Origin: Geobacteraceae bacterium GWC2_53_11
GTDB lineage: Bacteria; Desulfobacterota; Desulfuromonadia; Geobacterales; Pseudopelobacteraceae
DNA length: 64,000 nt
Assembly (NCBI GenBank): GCA_001802645.1
Contig: MGZJ01000049.1
Location: 1,342 to 65,341, forward strand
Direction of reading: 5' to 3'
In this document: positions 38,827-48,355 of the stretch, in pieces
How the letters are laid out: every line of letters begins with the position of its first letter
Numbering within the stretch: the stretch's first letter is position 1
Made by a program: the position numbers and the translations under genes
The notes under the pieces: generated by a model
The model's input: the letters and a program-made list of their open reading frames with translations, nothing else
Databases searched by the model: none
Told to the model about the DNA's origin: nothing

Positions 38827-38827
38827 T

Positions 38828-39652
38828 ATGAAACTGCTTAATATTGGCTGTGGAGCCACGTATCATCCCGCATGGGTCAATATTGACGTCGAGCCTGTGT
38901 CAAAAGAGATATTACGCCACGATGCTACAACCCCACTCCCTCTCGAAGACGGTTGTTTTGACGTTTGTTACTGTTCGCATGTACTCGAACACCTGTCCCG
39001 TGATGAGGCCCGGTTGCTGGTGACCGAGATTCATCGCGTGTTGAAACCAGGGGGGATCATCAGGCTTGTGGTACCCGATCTGGAAGGTATTGTTCGTGCG
39101 TACCTGAGTACCCTGGAGCAGGTACTCTCGACAACGGAAGGCGATGAACTTTCTTACGATTGGATCATGCTGGAACTCTTGGACCAAATGGTTAGGGGGG
39201 CGAGTGAAGGAAAGATGGGGCCGTTTCTCAAAAAGTGTCCGCCGGAAGCGCGCGCATTCATTGCCGCACGAATTGGCACAGAAGCCGAACGGTTCTGGGG
39301 TAACGAACAGGTCCAGCACGGCACCCTCACGCAACTTTCCGAAATGTCCCCTGTGTGGTTCATCGGCAAGATACGATACTTTTTAATGAGCGGATGTGCG
39401 TGGCTGCTGGTGGGGAGACGGGGGATGCGCGCCGTGAGGGAAGGGTGGCTCAGAACTTCCGGAGAGGTACATCGGTGGATGTACGACCGCTTTTCTCTTG
39501 GCCGTCTTCTCAGAGAGGCACGATTTGATGAAATTGCAGTCAGTACTCCCGATATGAGCAGGATTCCCGGGTTTGCCGCATACGAGCTTGATGTTGTTGC
39601 AGGAGTTGTGCGGAAACCCGATTCCCTTTTTATGGAAGGTGTCCGGCTGTGA
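38828..39652 (+). CDS. SAM-dependent methyltransferase
   Basis: KLLNIGCGATYHPAWVNIDVEP...FDVCYCSHVLEHLSRDEARLLVTEIHRVLKPGGIIRLVVPD; ATG 38828. Confidence 0.85.
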   Translation: MKLLNIGCGATYHPAWVNIDVEPVSKEILRHDATTPLPLEDGCFDVCYCSHVLEHLSRDEARLLVTEIHRVLKPGGIIRLVVPDLEGIVRAYLSTLEQVLSTTEGDELSYDWIMLELLDQMVRGASEGKMGPFLKKCPPEARAFIAARIGTEAERFWGNEQVQHGTLTQLSEMSPVWFIGKIRYFLMSGCAWLLVGRRGMRAVREGWLRTSGEVHRWMYDRFSLGRLLREARFDEIAVSTPDMSRIPGFAAYELDVVAGVVRKPDSLFMEGVRL

Positions 39653-40896
39653 AAGTTCTACACCTCTCGACGAGTGATATGACTGGCGGTGCGGCGCGAG
39701 CGGCTTTTCGCCTCCATCGTGGGCTCGTGGAGAGCGGTATCCATTCCCGGATGCTTGTTCAGAACAAAAGTGGTACCGATACTCTGGTCGCTGGTTCTGA
39801 TACGCGATGGGGGCGGTATCTTGCGATGCTCAAATATACGGTCGATTCTCTACCGGCGATAATCAGCCGCCGAGGCAGAGGAGCTACGTTCTCGCCAGCA
39901 CTGTTTCCAGATAGGATAGCACGTCACGTCGCCGGAATCGCGCCGGACATAAACCATTTGCACTGGATTGCCGGCGGCTTCATGAAGGTAGAAACATTGC
40001 CCCATCTTCACGGACCGTTAGTATGGACATTGCATGATATGTGGCCATTCACCGGCGGCTGCCATTACAGTAGCGAATGCAGCCGCTATACCGATTCATG
40101 CGGGTGTTGCCCGGCATTAGGAAGTAGCGCTGAGGACGACCTGTCACGGCGAATTTGGCAGCGCAAAGCCAGGGCGTGGCGAGCACTACCCCTGACGCTC
40201 ATAACCCCAAGCCGCTGGATGGCTGAATGTGCGGCGATGAGCTCGCTTTTTTCTGAGGCCGATATCAGGGTGATACCCAACGGCATCAACACGACGCTGT
40301 TTCATCCGGGTGACCGCTCCATGGCGCGTAAAATTCTTGGCTTGCCACTGGATCGACGGCTGATCCTTTTTGGCGCCATGAGTCCGACAAGCGATCCCAG
40401 GAAGGGGTTACAGCATCTGCTCCCCGCTCTCAAAGATCTGGCGAATAATGGCTGGGGGGAGCGTGCCGAACTGCTCGTGTATGGGGGGAGCCTGTCGGAA
40501 AAAACGCCTGATTTTGGCATAAAGGCCCGCCCAATGGGGCAGGTGAGTGATGAAACGTTGGTACTTCTCAATTGTGCGGCGGATGTTTTGGTCGCTCCAT
40601 CGACTCAAGACAACCTGCCGAACACGGTCATGGAAGCGATGGCGTGCGGAACCCCTGCCGTTGCTTTCAAGATTGGCGGCATGCCCGATATGATCGACCA
40701 CGGTGAATCTGGCTGGCTCGCCCACCCGTTCGATCACAAGGATCTCGCACGGGGAATAATACATGTGATTGAGAATGCCGGTCATCGCGAGAAAATGGGG
40801 AAGCAGGCACGGAAAAAAATTGTTAGGGAGTATGCTGAAAATATTGTGGCCCGACGTCATATTAATCTCTATGAAGAGCTATTGGGGAAGGAATGA
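39649..40896 (+). CDS. Family 4 glycosyltransferase (WcaC/colanic-acid type)
   Basis: MKVLHLSTSDMTGGAARAAFRLHRGL...WTLHDMWPFTGGCHYSSECSRY...VAPSTQDNLPNTVMEAMACGTPAVAF. Confidence 0.9.
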   Translation: MKVLHLSTSDMTGGAARAAFRLHRGLVESGIHSRMLVQNKSGTDTLVAGSDTRWGRYLAMLKYTVDSLPAIISRRGRGATFSPALFPDRIARHVAGIAPDINHLHWIAGGFMKVETLPHLHGPLVWTLHDMWPFTGGCHYSSECSRYTDSCGCCPALGSSAEDDLSRRIWQRKARAWRALPLTLITPSRWMAECAAMSSLFSEADIRVIPNGINTTLFHPGDRSMARKILGLPLDRRLILFGAMSPTSDPRKGLQHLLPALKDLANNGWGERAELLVYGGSLSEKTPDFGIKARPMGQVSDETLVLLNCAADVLVAPSTQDNLPNTVMEAMACGTPAVAFKIGGMPDMIDHGESGWLAHPFDHKDLARGIIHVIENAGHREKMGKQARKKIVREYAENIVARRHINLYEELLGKE

Positions 40897-41032
40897 GACA
40901 CTGATTAAAGAGACAAGGTTCATTTATGAAACTGAAAAAGCGAAATCATCGCGTCAAATCACTCTTCATCAAATGTTATCAGAGTAGCATGATTGTAAAA
41001 GCACAACTATATATGGCACGGAATACTTTGAA

Positions 41033-42157
41033 TTGAAGATCAAGCTGCTTAAAAAAATTGATCGTCTGGTGGGAGCCGTTATCATCTCGTGTCTCCCTGT
41101 TGCCCCCATGCGGCCGTTTCAATTGCCCCGCCGCATTCTACTTATTCGTCCCGGAGGTATTGGTGACGCCATTCTGTTGGCTTCATCCATTAACGCGATC
41201 ACCCTGTCCTATCCGGATGCCCGCATTACAATTCTGGCAGAGCAGCGCAACTGCGGAGTCTTTTCCCTAATATCTGGCGTGAACAAGACTCTTTGCTACG
41301 ATCGTCCTGGAGAGTTAATCCAGGCAGTGCTGGGAAGATACGATATTGTTATTGATACGGAGCAGTGGTACTACCTGTCGGCAGTCATCTCGAGGTTGGC
41401 ACGGGCGCCGATGAAAATCGGTTTTGACACAAATAAGCGGAGAAGGCTGTTCACCCATAGTATCTGTTATGATATGTCCGTTTATGAACCGTGTAATTTT
41501 GCCGCCTTACTAAAACCACTGGGATCAGATTGTCAGCAAAAAACTGAAACAGTCACTTTGGCGTTGCCGTTTCAGGCTGTGTCCAAAGCACATCAATTGC
41601 TTCAATCAACTTGTTACGACTCATTTGTTGTGATTTTCCCCGGTGCTTCAATTGAGGAAAAGCGTTGGGGCGCTGAACGTTTTAGTCTTGTTGCGAAGCG
41701 GCTTGTCGAAACAGGCTACAAGGTGGTTGTGGTTGGAGGACGGGAAGACCGGAGTGACGGGGATAAAATTGCGGGTAACGGGGGACTTAACCTGGCTGGT
41801 ATGACAACACTTGCAGAAACGGCTGCAGTGATAGCTCGCACAAGACTGGTTATTTGTTGCGATTCCGGAGTGCTGCATATCGCAGCAGGTCTGAATATTC
41901 CGACAGTGTCGCTCTTCGGGCCAAGCAGTGTGAAAAAGTGGGCACCCCAGGGCGAAAAGCACATAGTCCTGGATCACCATCTTCCCTGCTCTCCCTGCTC
42001 GAAATTCGGCACGATACCTCCATGCCCAATTGACGCCCGCTGTATGAAAAAAATTACTCCAGATGAAGTGATGGAAGCAGTCAGGCGGCTGCTGTCGCAA
42101 CCGCCTGATGAAACAATAGTTACTCCTCCATTCTCGGAAAAAGAGCTTCTGCTTTGA
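41033..42157 (+). CDS. Family 9 glycosyltransferase (ADP-heptose:LPS heptosyltransferase-like)
   Basis: ILLIRPGGIGDAILLASSINAI...CCDSGVLHIAAGLNIPTVSLFGPSS; TTG start at 41033. Confidence 0.88.
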   Translation: MKIKLLKKIDRLVGAVIISCLPVAPMRPFQLPRRILLIRPGGIGDAILLASSINAITLSYPDARITILAEQRNCGVFSLISGVNKTLCYDRPGELIQAVLGRYDIVIDTEQWYYLSAVISRLARAPMKIGFDTNKRRRLFTHSICYDMSVYEPCNFAALLKPLGSDCQQKTETVTLALPFQAVSKAHQLLQSTCYDSFVVIFPGASIEEKRWGAERFSLVAKRLVETGYKVVVVGGREDRSDGDKIAGNGGLNLAGMTTLAETAAVIARTRLVICCDSGVLHIAAGLNIPTVSLFGPSSVKKWAPQGEKHIVLDHHLPCSPCSKFGTIPPCPIDARCMKKITPDEVMEAVRRLLSQPPDETIVTPPFSEKELLL

Positions 42158-43640
42158 CTATCGTTGTTCCTGTTTGCAACCCGCCCCATGCCAGTCCTTC
42201 TTTTGAAATTTCATCATCCCATCCCAAAGAAGCAAGAGCTTTTGCCGAAGTGCCCGGCAAAAACGCCGAAAGGATACAGTGGGTAACGCGTTGCGATTCA
42301 AGAAGGCAGTACATGACCGTGGCTAGTCGCTCGTTTTGAGCCGGATCCTTGGCCAGTGCCCATGGAGCAGTGTCGTCTATGTATTTGTTGCCTGCGGAAA
42401 TGACTTCCCATATTGCTTGAAGAGCCTTGCTGAATGCCATCTCATCGATAAATTTATCTACGGATGCAACCATCTCTTCTGTCTTCTGCTTCAAAATCAG
42501 ATCAATATCTGCCAACTGGGCAGGTGCAGGAAGAATGCCGTTGAAATACTTGACCGCCATGGCGGTTGACCGGGATAGCAGGTTGCCGACATCGTTGGCC
42601 AAGTCGGAGTTGATGCGTTGAACAAGTGCTGTGTGCGAAAAGTCACCGTCAAGACCGAAAGGGACCTCACGCATCAGGAAGTATCTGACCGCATCCACGC
42701 CGTATTTGTCGATCAGCATGTTCGGTTCAACGACGTTCTGCAGGCTCTTGCTCATCTTTTGACCTTCCACGGTCCACCAGCCGTGGGCAAAGACCTTTTT
42801 CGGCAGCGGCAGGCCGGCAGCCATCAGGAAGGTCGGCCAGTAGACGGCATGGAAACGGAGGATGTCTTTACCGATCAGGTGGACGTCAACAGGCCAGTAG
42901 CGGCCGTAGTTTCCGGTTTCATCCGGATAGCCGAGTGCAGTGATATAATTTGTCAGGGCGTCAAACCAGACATAGATGATGTGGCGGTCATTGCCGGGTA
43001 CAGGAATACCCCAAGAGAACGTTGTGCGGGATACCGACAAGTCACGTAATCCCTCTTTGACAAAGGAGATGATCTCATTTCGCTTGCTCTTTGGCTGGAT
43101 AAAGTCAGGGTTGGCGTCAATGTAGGCCAGAAGCTGCTCCTGATATTTACTCATGCGGAAAAAATACGATTCTTCCTTGAGCTTTTCCACCGGGCGGTTG
43201 CAGTCCGGGCAGCGTCCGTCGATCAACTGGGTTTCGGTCCAGAACGTTTCGCAGGGGGTGCAGTACCAATCTTCATATTCGCCGAGGTAAATGTCCCCTT
43301 TGTCGAGAATGTCTTTGAATATCTGACTGACGCCTTTTTTATGGCGCTCCTGGGTGGTGCGGATAAAGTCGTTGTGGGAGATGCCCAACCGGTCCCACAG
43401 TGCCTGGAAACGCTTGACAACACGATCCGCCAGTTCCAGCGGTGTTTCGCCTGCAGTTGTAGCGGCTTTCTCAACTTTCTGGCCATGCTCGTCGCTGCCG
43501 GTCAGAAAATATACATCAAATCCCATCAGGCGCTTGTAGCGGGCCAGAACATCTCCGGCAACGGTTGTATAGGCGTGGCCGATATGCGGTACGTCGTTCA
43601 CATAATAGATGGGGGTCGTTACATAGTAAGTCGGTTTCAT
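42120..43640 (-). CDS. metG: Methionyl-tRNA synthetase
   Basis: YYVTTPIYYVNDVPHIGHAYTTVAGDVLARY; CTPCETFWTETQLIDGRCPDC zinc motif; GWWTVEGQKMSKSLQNVV (KMSKS). Start CAT 43638-43640. Confidence 0.95.
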   Translation of the reverse strand: MKPTYYVTTPIYYVNDVPHIGHAYTTVAGDVLARYKRLMGFDVYFLTGSDEHGQKVEKAATTAGETPLELADRVVKRFQALWDRLGISHNDFIRTTQERHKKGVSQIFKDILDKGDIYLGEYEDWYCTPCETFWTETQLIDGRCPDCNRPVEKLKEESYFFRMSKYQEQLLAYIDANPDFIQPKSKRNEIISFVKEGLRDLSVSRTTFSWGIPVPGNDRHIIYVWFDALTNYITALGYPDETGNYGRYWPVDVHLIGKDILRFHAVYWPTFLMAAGLPLPKKVFAHGWWTVEGQKMSKSLQNVVEPNMLIDKYGVDAVRYFLMREVPFGLDGDFSHTALVQRINSDLANDVGNLLSRSTAMAVKYFNGILPAPAQLADIDLILKQKTEEMVASVDKFIDEMAFSKALQAIWEVISAGNKYIDDTAPWALAKDPAQNERLATVMYCLLESQRVTHCILSAFLPGTSAKALASLGWDDEISKEGLAWGGLQTGTTIVKAEALFPRMEE

Positions 43641-43641
43641 A

Positions 43642-44733
43642 TCAGGCTCCTGGTGATGGTGTCGGTGTTCCACCCGACGGTTTACGGTGGCCGTGTTTGC
43701 GGGAACGGTGCTTTTTGCGCGGTTGCCCGGTCTTTTGAGCTTCCGGTGTTGTGCCCGATGCCGCATCTTCCTGGCGAACGTGGGGCGTTGGCGCTGTCTT
43801 TGCCGCTTCTTCTGCCTTGGTATATGATTCGAGAGACGTCTTCTCTACTTTACGACGCGGTTCCGGTCGTCGCTCACGCACACGCGCAGGTTGCTTGGGT
43901 GGCGCGGCGGGGGCGGCGGCCGGAGCTGAAGCCGGCGCGCCGTCACCAAGGATTTCATCGCGTTTGATAACAATGATTTTGTTGTCGTCAAGCTTGAGGG
44001 TGATGTTGCCGGTCAGGATGTTGACTTTATCGACTATGCCGACAGCATTGACCGTACGCACCCGTTTGCCGGATTTCGGGAAGTTTTTACGCAAACAGCA
44101 GTAGGTTTCATATTCATAATCCAGGCAGCAGAGCAGGCGTCCGCATTGCCCGGATATTTTGTTCGGATTGAGAGCCAGATTCTGTTCTTTAGCCATTTTT
44201 ACCGAAACCGGCTGAAAATCACGCAGCCAGGAACTACAACAGAGTTCGCGACCACAGATACCGATCCCTCCGGTCATCTTGGCCTCATCGCGCACCCCGA
44301 TCTGGCGCATTTCGATACGGGTGTGAAACGAATGGGCAAGGTCCTTAACCAGATCCCGGAAATCAACCCTGCCATCGGCTGTGAAGAAGAAGACCGCTTT
44401 GCTGCTGTCAAATTGATACTCGACACGTACCAGTTTCATGGGCATGTTGCGTTCAATGATACGGTTCACGCAGAATCGGTATGCCTCATGCTCTTTCTGG
44501 GTGATTCGCTCTACCGCAGCCATGTCTTCGGGAGTTGCCTTCCGTTTGACAACGGTCAGAGAGCCTGAACCTTCCGCCGCTCTTTCCATGGGCGGCTTTA
44601 TAACCTGGCCAACCCCGACACCACGTTCAGTTTCTACGACAACGTGGTCCCCCTGAACAAGTTCAAGCGCTCCGGCGTCAAAATCATACATCTTGCCGGC
44701 TCTGCTAAATTGGATGGTAACAATATGTGACAA
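43642..44733 (-). CDS. PSP1/RicT (YaaT)-like protein with basic Pro/Ala-rich tail
   Basis: GVGQVIKPP...IGVRDEAKMTGGIGICGRELCCSSWL...NKISGQCGRLLCCLDYEYETY. TTG start at 44733 with aggagg RBS. Confidence 0.85.
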   Translation of the reverse strand: MSHIVTIQFSRAGKMYDFDAGALELVQGDHVVVETERGVGVGQVIKPPMERAAEGSGSLTVVKRKATPEDMAAVERITQKEHEAYRFCVNRIIERNMPMKLVRVEYQFDSSKAVFFFTADGRVDFRDLVKDLAHSFHTRIEMRQIGVRDEAKMTGGIGICGRELCCSSWLRDFQPVSVKMAKEQNLALNPNKISGQCGRLLCCLDYEYETYCCLRKNFPKSGKRVRTVNAVGIVDKVNILTGNITLKLDDNKIIVIKRDEILGDGAPASAPAAAPAAPPKQPARVRERRPEPRRKVEKTSLESYTKAEEAAKTAPTPHVRQEDAASGTTPEAQKTGQPRKKHRSRKHGHRKPSGGTPTPSPGA

Positions 44734-44807
44734 AAAGACCTCCTGAAATATATACGGAAACAAATTATTGTCCGAAAAACAGCTTCCGTTGTAGTTACGG
44801 TTACCGC

Positions 44808-45785
44808 TTATCTGACGGCGGCTATGGTCATAAACAGGTTGTCCAGAGCCAGTTTTGGATTTGCATTGCGTTGGACGGCGCGTCTGGTGTCATAAATGCG
44901 CTCCAGCAGTTCCAGGTTGCGAGGCAGTGACCGTTTAGCCGCAATTGACTCAATTGCCGGCCTGACCGTACGATTGACGATGTCTCCCGTGCCTGCGCCC
45001 AGATGAACCGCATCCCGGAAAAAGGAAAGAAGCATATCAAGCAGTTCAAGTGTTGCGTCACGGTTGCCGGACAGTTCTTCCGATGCATCGAAAACGGTTG
45101 CGATCTGATTGATATTCAACTGGCTTACTCTGGACAATACAGCTTCACGACGAGAGGTAAGTGCTTCATTGTCAAGCTCCATGGCACGTTGGAGGCTGCC
45201 TCCGGACATAGGTGCGACAAGCGCCGCCGCTTCAGAAGCCATGCCGCCCTTTTCGAGCAGCAGCAGCATGTGTTCGGGAGAAAGCGGGGCAAACCTGATC
45301 ACCTGGCAGCGGGACCGGACCGTTGACAACAGCATGCCGGCATTTTCAGTCAGCAGGATAATCAGCGCGTTGCCGGGTGGCTCTTCCAGCGTTTTCAGCA
45401 GTGAATTGGCCGCACTGACACTCATTCGCTCTGCCGGATCGATGATGCACGCTTTGCGCGGAGCCTCGTAGGGGCGTAAGGCCAGGTCGTGCTGCAACTC
45501 CCGTAACTGTTCGATACTGATGTCGCGTTTATCCGGCAGAGGTGCGATCAGGTGAATGTCGGGATGGTTGCCGCCAGCAATTTTACGGCACGAGGGGCAT
45601 TCACCGCAGGCATCATCCGGCAAGACTGTACAGAACAACGCCTGGATCAGTGCCAGTGCTGTTTTCTTCCGGCCGCATCCGGAAACACCCTCAAACAGAT
45701 AGGAGTGAGCTGTTTTGCCATTCCGCAGAGAGCGTCGAAGAACTTCCACAATCCGGTCATGTCCGAGAATATCAGCAAATGCCAC
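44808..45785 (-). CDS. holB: DNA polymerase III delta' subunit
   Basis: HSYLFEGVSGCGRKKTALALIQALFC...CGECPSCRKIAGGNHPDI...ANSLLKTLEEPPGNALIILLTEN. Confidence 0.9.
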   Translation of the reverse strand: MAFADILGHDRIVEVLRRSLRNGKTAHSYLFEGVSGCGRKKTALALIQALFCTVLPDDACGECPSCRKIAGGNHPDIHLIAPLPDKRDISIEQLRELQHDLALRPYEAPRKACIIDPAERMSVSAANSLLKTLEEPPGNALIILLTENAGMLLSTVRSRCQVIRFAPLSPEHMLLLLEKGGMASEAAALVAPMSGGSLQRAMELDNEALTSRREAVLSRVSQLNINQIATVFDASEELSGNRDATLELLDMLLSFFRDAVHLGAGTGDIVNRTVRPAIESIAAKRSLPRNLELLERIYDTRRAVQRNANPKLALDNLFMTIAAVR

Positions 45786-46428
45786 GCTGGGTCTCCGGAA
45801 TGCGTGTTAGAATCTGTGTTGATAGTGCGGAAAAAATATCGTCAATACTCTCCGCACCATTCATAATCAGGAAACGGTCCGGATTTTCGGCTGCCAGTTG
45901 GAGGTATCCGGCGCGTACCCGCTGATGGAAAGCCAGCGCTTCAAGCTCAAAGCGCTCTTCGCGAGGGCCGCTGGAAGCTTCAATCCTGCGGCGAGCCCGG
46001 TCCAGTCCGATGGCGGGATCGCAGTCGAAAAGTACGGTAAGGTCGGGATACACGCCTTGACATGCATGACTGTTCAGGGTGTCGATAACACCCCTGTCGA
46101 TGCAGCGACCAAAACTCTGGTACGCCGTCGTTGCATCGCAGAAGCGGTCACACAGAACTACTTTTCCGGAACTGAGGGCAGGAATGATTACTTCCGAGAC
46201 ATGCTGGGCACGGGCAGCAGCATACAGCATCAGTTCTGAAAGGGGGGCGAGGGCCCGGTTTTCCGCATCCAGCAGAATTGCCCGTATTTTATCGGCAATC
46301 GGGCAGCCACCAGGTTCGCGTGTAAGGTGGGTGTGTATGCCGCGAGCTGACAGGAGCTCGGATAACATCTTGATCTGCGTGGTTTTACCACACCCCTCAA
46401 CGCCCTCAAATGTAATGAAATAGCCCAC
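45772..46428 (-). CDS. tmk: Thymidylate kinase
   Basis: MGYFITFEGVEGCGKTTQIKML...LTREPGGCPIADKIR...VLCDRFCDATTAYQSFGR. Confidence 0.95.
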   Translation of the reverse strand: MGYFITFEGVEGCGKTTQIKMLSELLSARGIHTHLTREPGGCPIADKIRAILLDAENRALAPLSELMLYAAARAQHVSEVIIPALSSGKVVLCDRFCDATTAYQSFGRCIDRGVIDTLNSHACQGVYPDLTVLFDCDPAIGLDRARRRIEASSGPREERFELEALAFHQRVRAGYLQLAAENPDRFLIMNGAESIDDIFSALSTQILTRIPETQRGIC

Positions 46429-46598
46429 GTGCCACGTCCTGATCCGCTTATATATGCACCGAGTACATGTAAATGCGGAATTATAGGCAAGAGCCTCTGA
46501 TTTATCAACTTAAATTCCCATTGTGCGCCAGCTTCGGGTGAGTTTCGGTTGCCAAAACAGGATCAGGTGACTATAGTCAGAAGCTTCCGAGGAATTCT

Positions 46599-47306
46599 AT
46601 GGCAACAAATATTCAACAACTTGAGCACCTTCTGGCATACCAGTTCCGGGACTGGAATCTGCTTGCCCAGGCCCTGACCCATCCTTCTTTCGTGAATGAA
46701 TCGTGTGGTGATACGGGAGACTACCAGCGGCTTGAGTTTCTGGGGGATGCGGTCCTCGGTCTGCTGCTGGCCGAGATGCTCTATGAATGCTATCCGGACT
46801 GGGCTGAGGGGGCACTGTCCCAGCTCCGTGCCCGCCTGGCGGGGCAGGATGTCCTGGCTGACCGGGCCAGGTGGCTGGGAATAGCGCCGTTTATCCAGCT
46901 TGGCCGCGGCGAGGAGCATACTTCCGGGCGCGAGAAGGACTCAATTCTTGCCGATATACTGGAAGCAGTGATTGCGGCGTTGTATCGCGACGGCGGTCTT
47001 CAGGTTGCGCGCACGTTCGTAATCCGGCTTTTTGAGGGTCTGGTTGCAGCTCCCGAGACACTTGCCTTTGGGCGTGACTCAAAAAGTGAGCTGCAGGAAT
47101 ATCTCTCATCAAACGGTTATTCTCCGCCGGAGTATCAGTTGATCGAAGAGTCCGGACCTCCCCATGACCGGCAGTTTTCCTTTCAGATCATTGCCAATGG
47201 TACGGTCATCGGCACGGGGCAGGGGAAGTCAAAGAAGATTGCCCAGCAGGCCGCTGCGGCCAGAGCGCTTGAAGCTCTCCAGGCTGTACAGGGGCAACGT
47301 GTGTGA
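46599..47306 (+). CDS. rnc: Ribonuclease III
   Basis: YQRLEFLGDAVLGLLLAEML; EKDSILADILEAVIAALYRDGG; dsRBD at C-terminus. Confidence 0.95.
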   Translation: MATNIQQLEHLLAYQFRDWNLLAQALTHPSFVNESCGDTGDYQRLEFLGDAVLGLLLAEMLYECYPDWAEGALSQLRARLAGQDVLADRARWLGIAPFIQLGRGEEHTSGREKDSILADILEAVIAALYRDGGLQVARTFVIRLFEGLVAAPETLAFGRDSKSELQEYLSSNGYSPPEYQLIEESGPPHDRQFSFQIIANGTVIGTGQGKSKKIAQQAAAARALEALQAVQGQRV

Positions 47307-48352
47307 AGCCGGTTACAGTCCCGTTTTTTATCAGTCATCAGGGGTGTCCTCATACCTGTGTTTTTTGTGATCAGCGCACCATTTCCGGTGCAAGCGGCTC
47401 TCTTCCCTCAGGTGAACAAATCCGGACCAGGATTGATCTCTGGCGTTCCACGGCGGGTAACCGTCCTCTGGAGGTGGCTTTTTTTGGCGGCACGTTCACC
47501 GCGCTACCGGAAGAAATGCAGGCGGATCTGTTGGAACCGCTGCAGCCGCTTCTGAGAGACGGAGTTCTTTCTACCGTCCGTATCTCGACCCGGCCCGACT
47601 GTATAGATGATGACCGCGTGGCCTGGTTGGCGGAAAGAGGCGTTCGTATCATTGAACTGGGGGTGCAGTCAATGGCTGACACGGTCCTGGCGGCATCGGG
47701 GCGTGGCCACTGTGCAGCTGATTCACTGAACGCAATCCGCTGTATAAAGAATTTCGGGCTTACCGTCGGAGCCCAGTTGATGCCGGGACTACCGAATGAT
47801 ACGCCTGAGACGTCGCTTGCCTCTCTGGAGCAGGTCATTTTGGCCGGTGCTGATTTCCTGCGTATTTATCCGACCGTAGTACTGAAGGGTACCGAACTGG
47901 CGCGGCGCTATACTGCCGGAGAGTTCGTGCCGTTGTCTCTTGATCGTGGGGTATCGCTCTGCAAATTGCTGTTGCAGAGGGCAATGCAAACGGGGGTTCC
48001 GGTAATCCGCATCGGGTTGCAGGCGGATCAGGGACTTTCCGGGGAAACTGTGCTGGCCGGTTGCTGGCATCCCGCACTGGGGCAGATGGTTCGCTCTCGA
48101 ATGTATGCTGATCTTGTTGATCATTTTGTTGCATCTGGAGCGTGTGCCACCGTATATTGTCACCCGGCGCGGATCTCGGATGTGATCGGGATGGGGCGGA
48201 GTAACCTGCTGCGTCAGGCCGAGCGCGGGGTTCGAATAGAGGCCGTTCCGGATGCTTCGCTCAAGAGGGAAGAACTTAAAGTGCTGACTGAAAATACATG
48301 TACCATCTACTCTATTTTAAAAGACATTACGTACTCAATTCACGAGGTGTAA
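47303..48352 (+). CDS. Radical SAM protein (Elp3-like)
   Basis: FFISHQGCPHTCVFCDQRTISG, VAFFGGTFTALP, ISTRPDCIDDD; GTG start overlapping the rnc stop. Confidence 0.88.
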   Translation: MKPVTVPFFISHQGCPHTCVFCDQRTISGASGSLPSGEQIRTRIDLWRSTAGNRPLEVAFFGGTFTALPEEMQADLLEPLQPLLRDGVLSTVRISTRPDCIDDDRVAWLAERGVRIIELGVQSMADTVLAASGRGHCAADSLNAIRCIKNFGLTVGAQLMPGLPNDTPETSLASLEQVILAGADFLRIYPTVVLKGTELARRYTAGEFVPLSLDRGVSLCKLLLQRAMQTGVPVIRIGLQADQGLSGETVLAGCWHPALGQMVRSRMYADLVDHFVASGACATVYCHPARISDVIGMGRSNLLRQAERGVRIEAVPDASLKREELKVLTENTCTIYSILKDITYSIHEV

Positions 48353-48355
48353 CTC

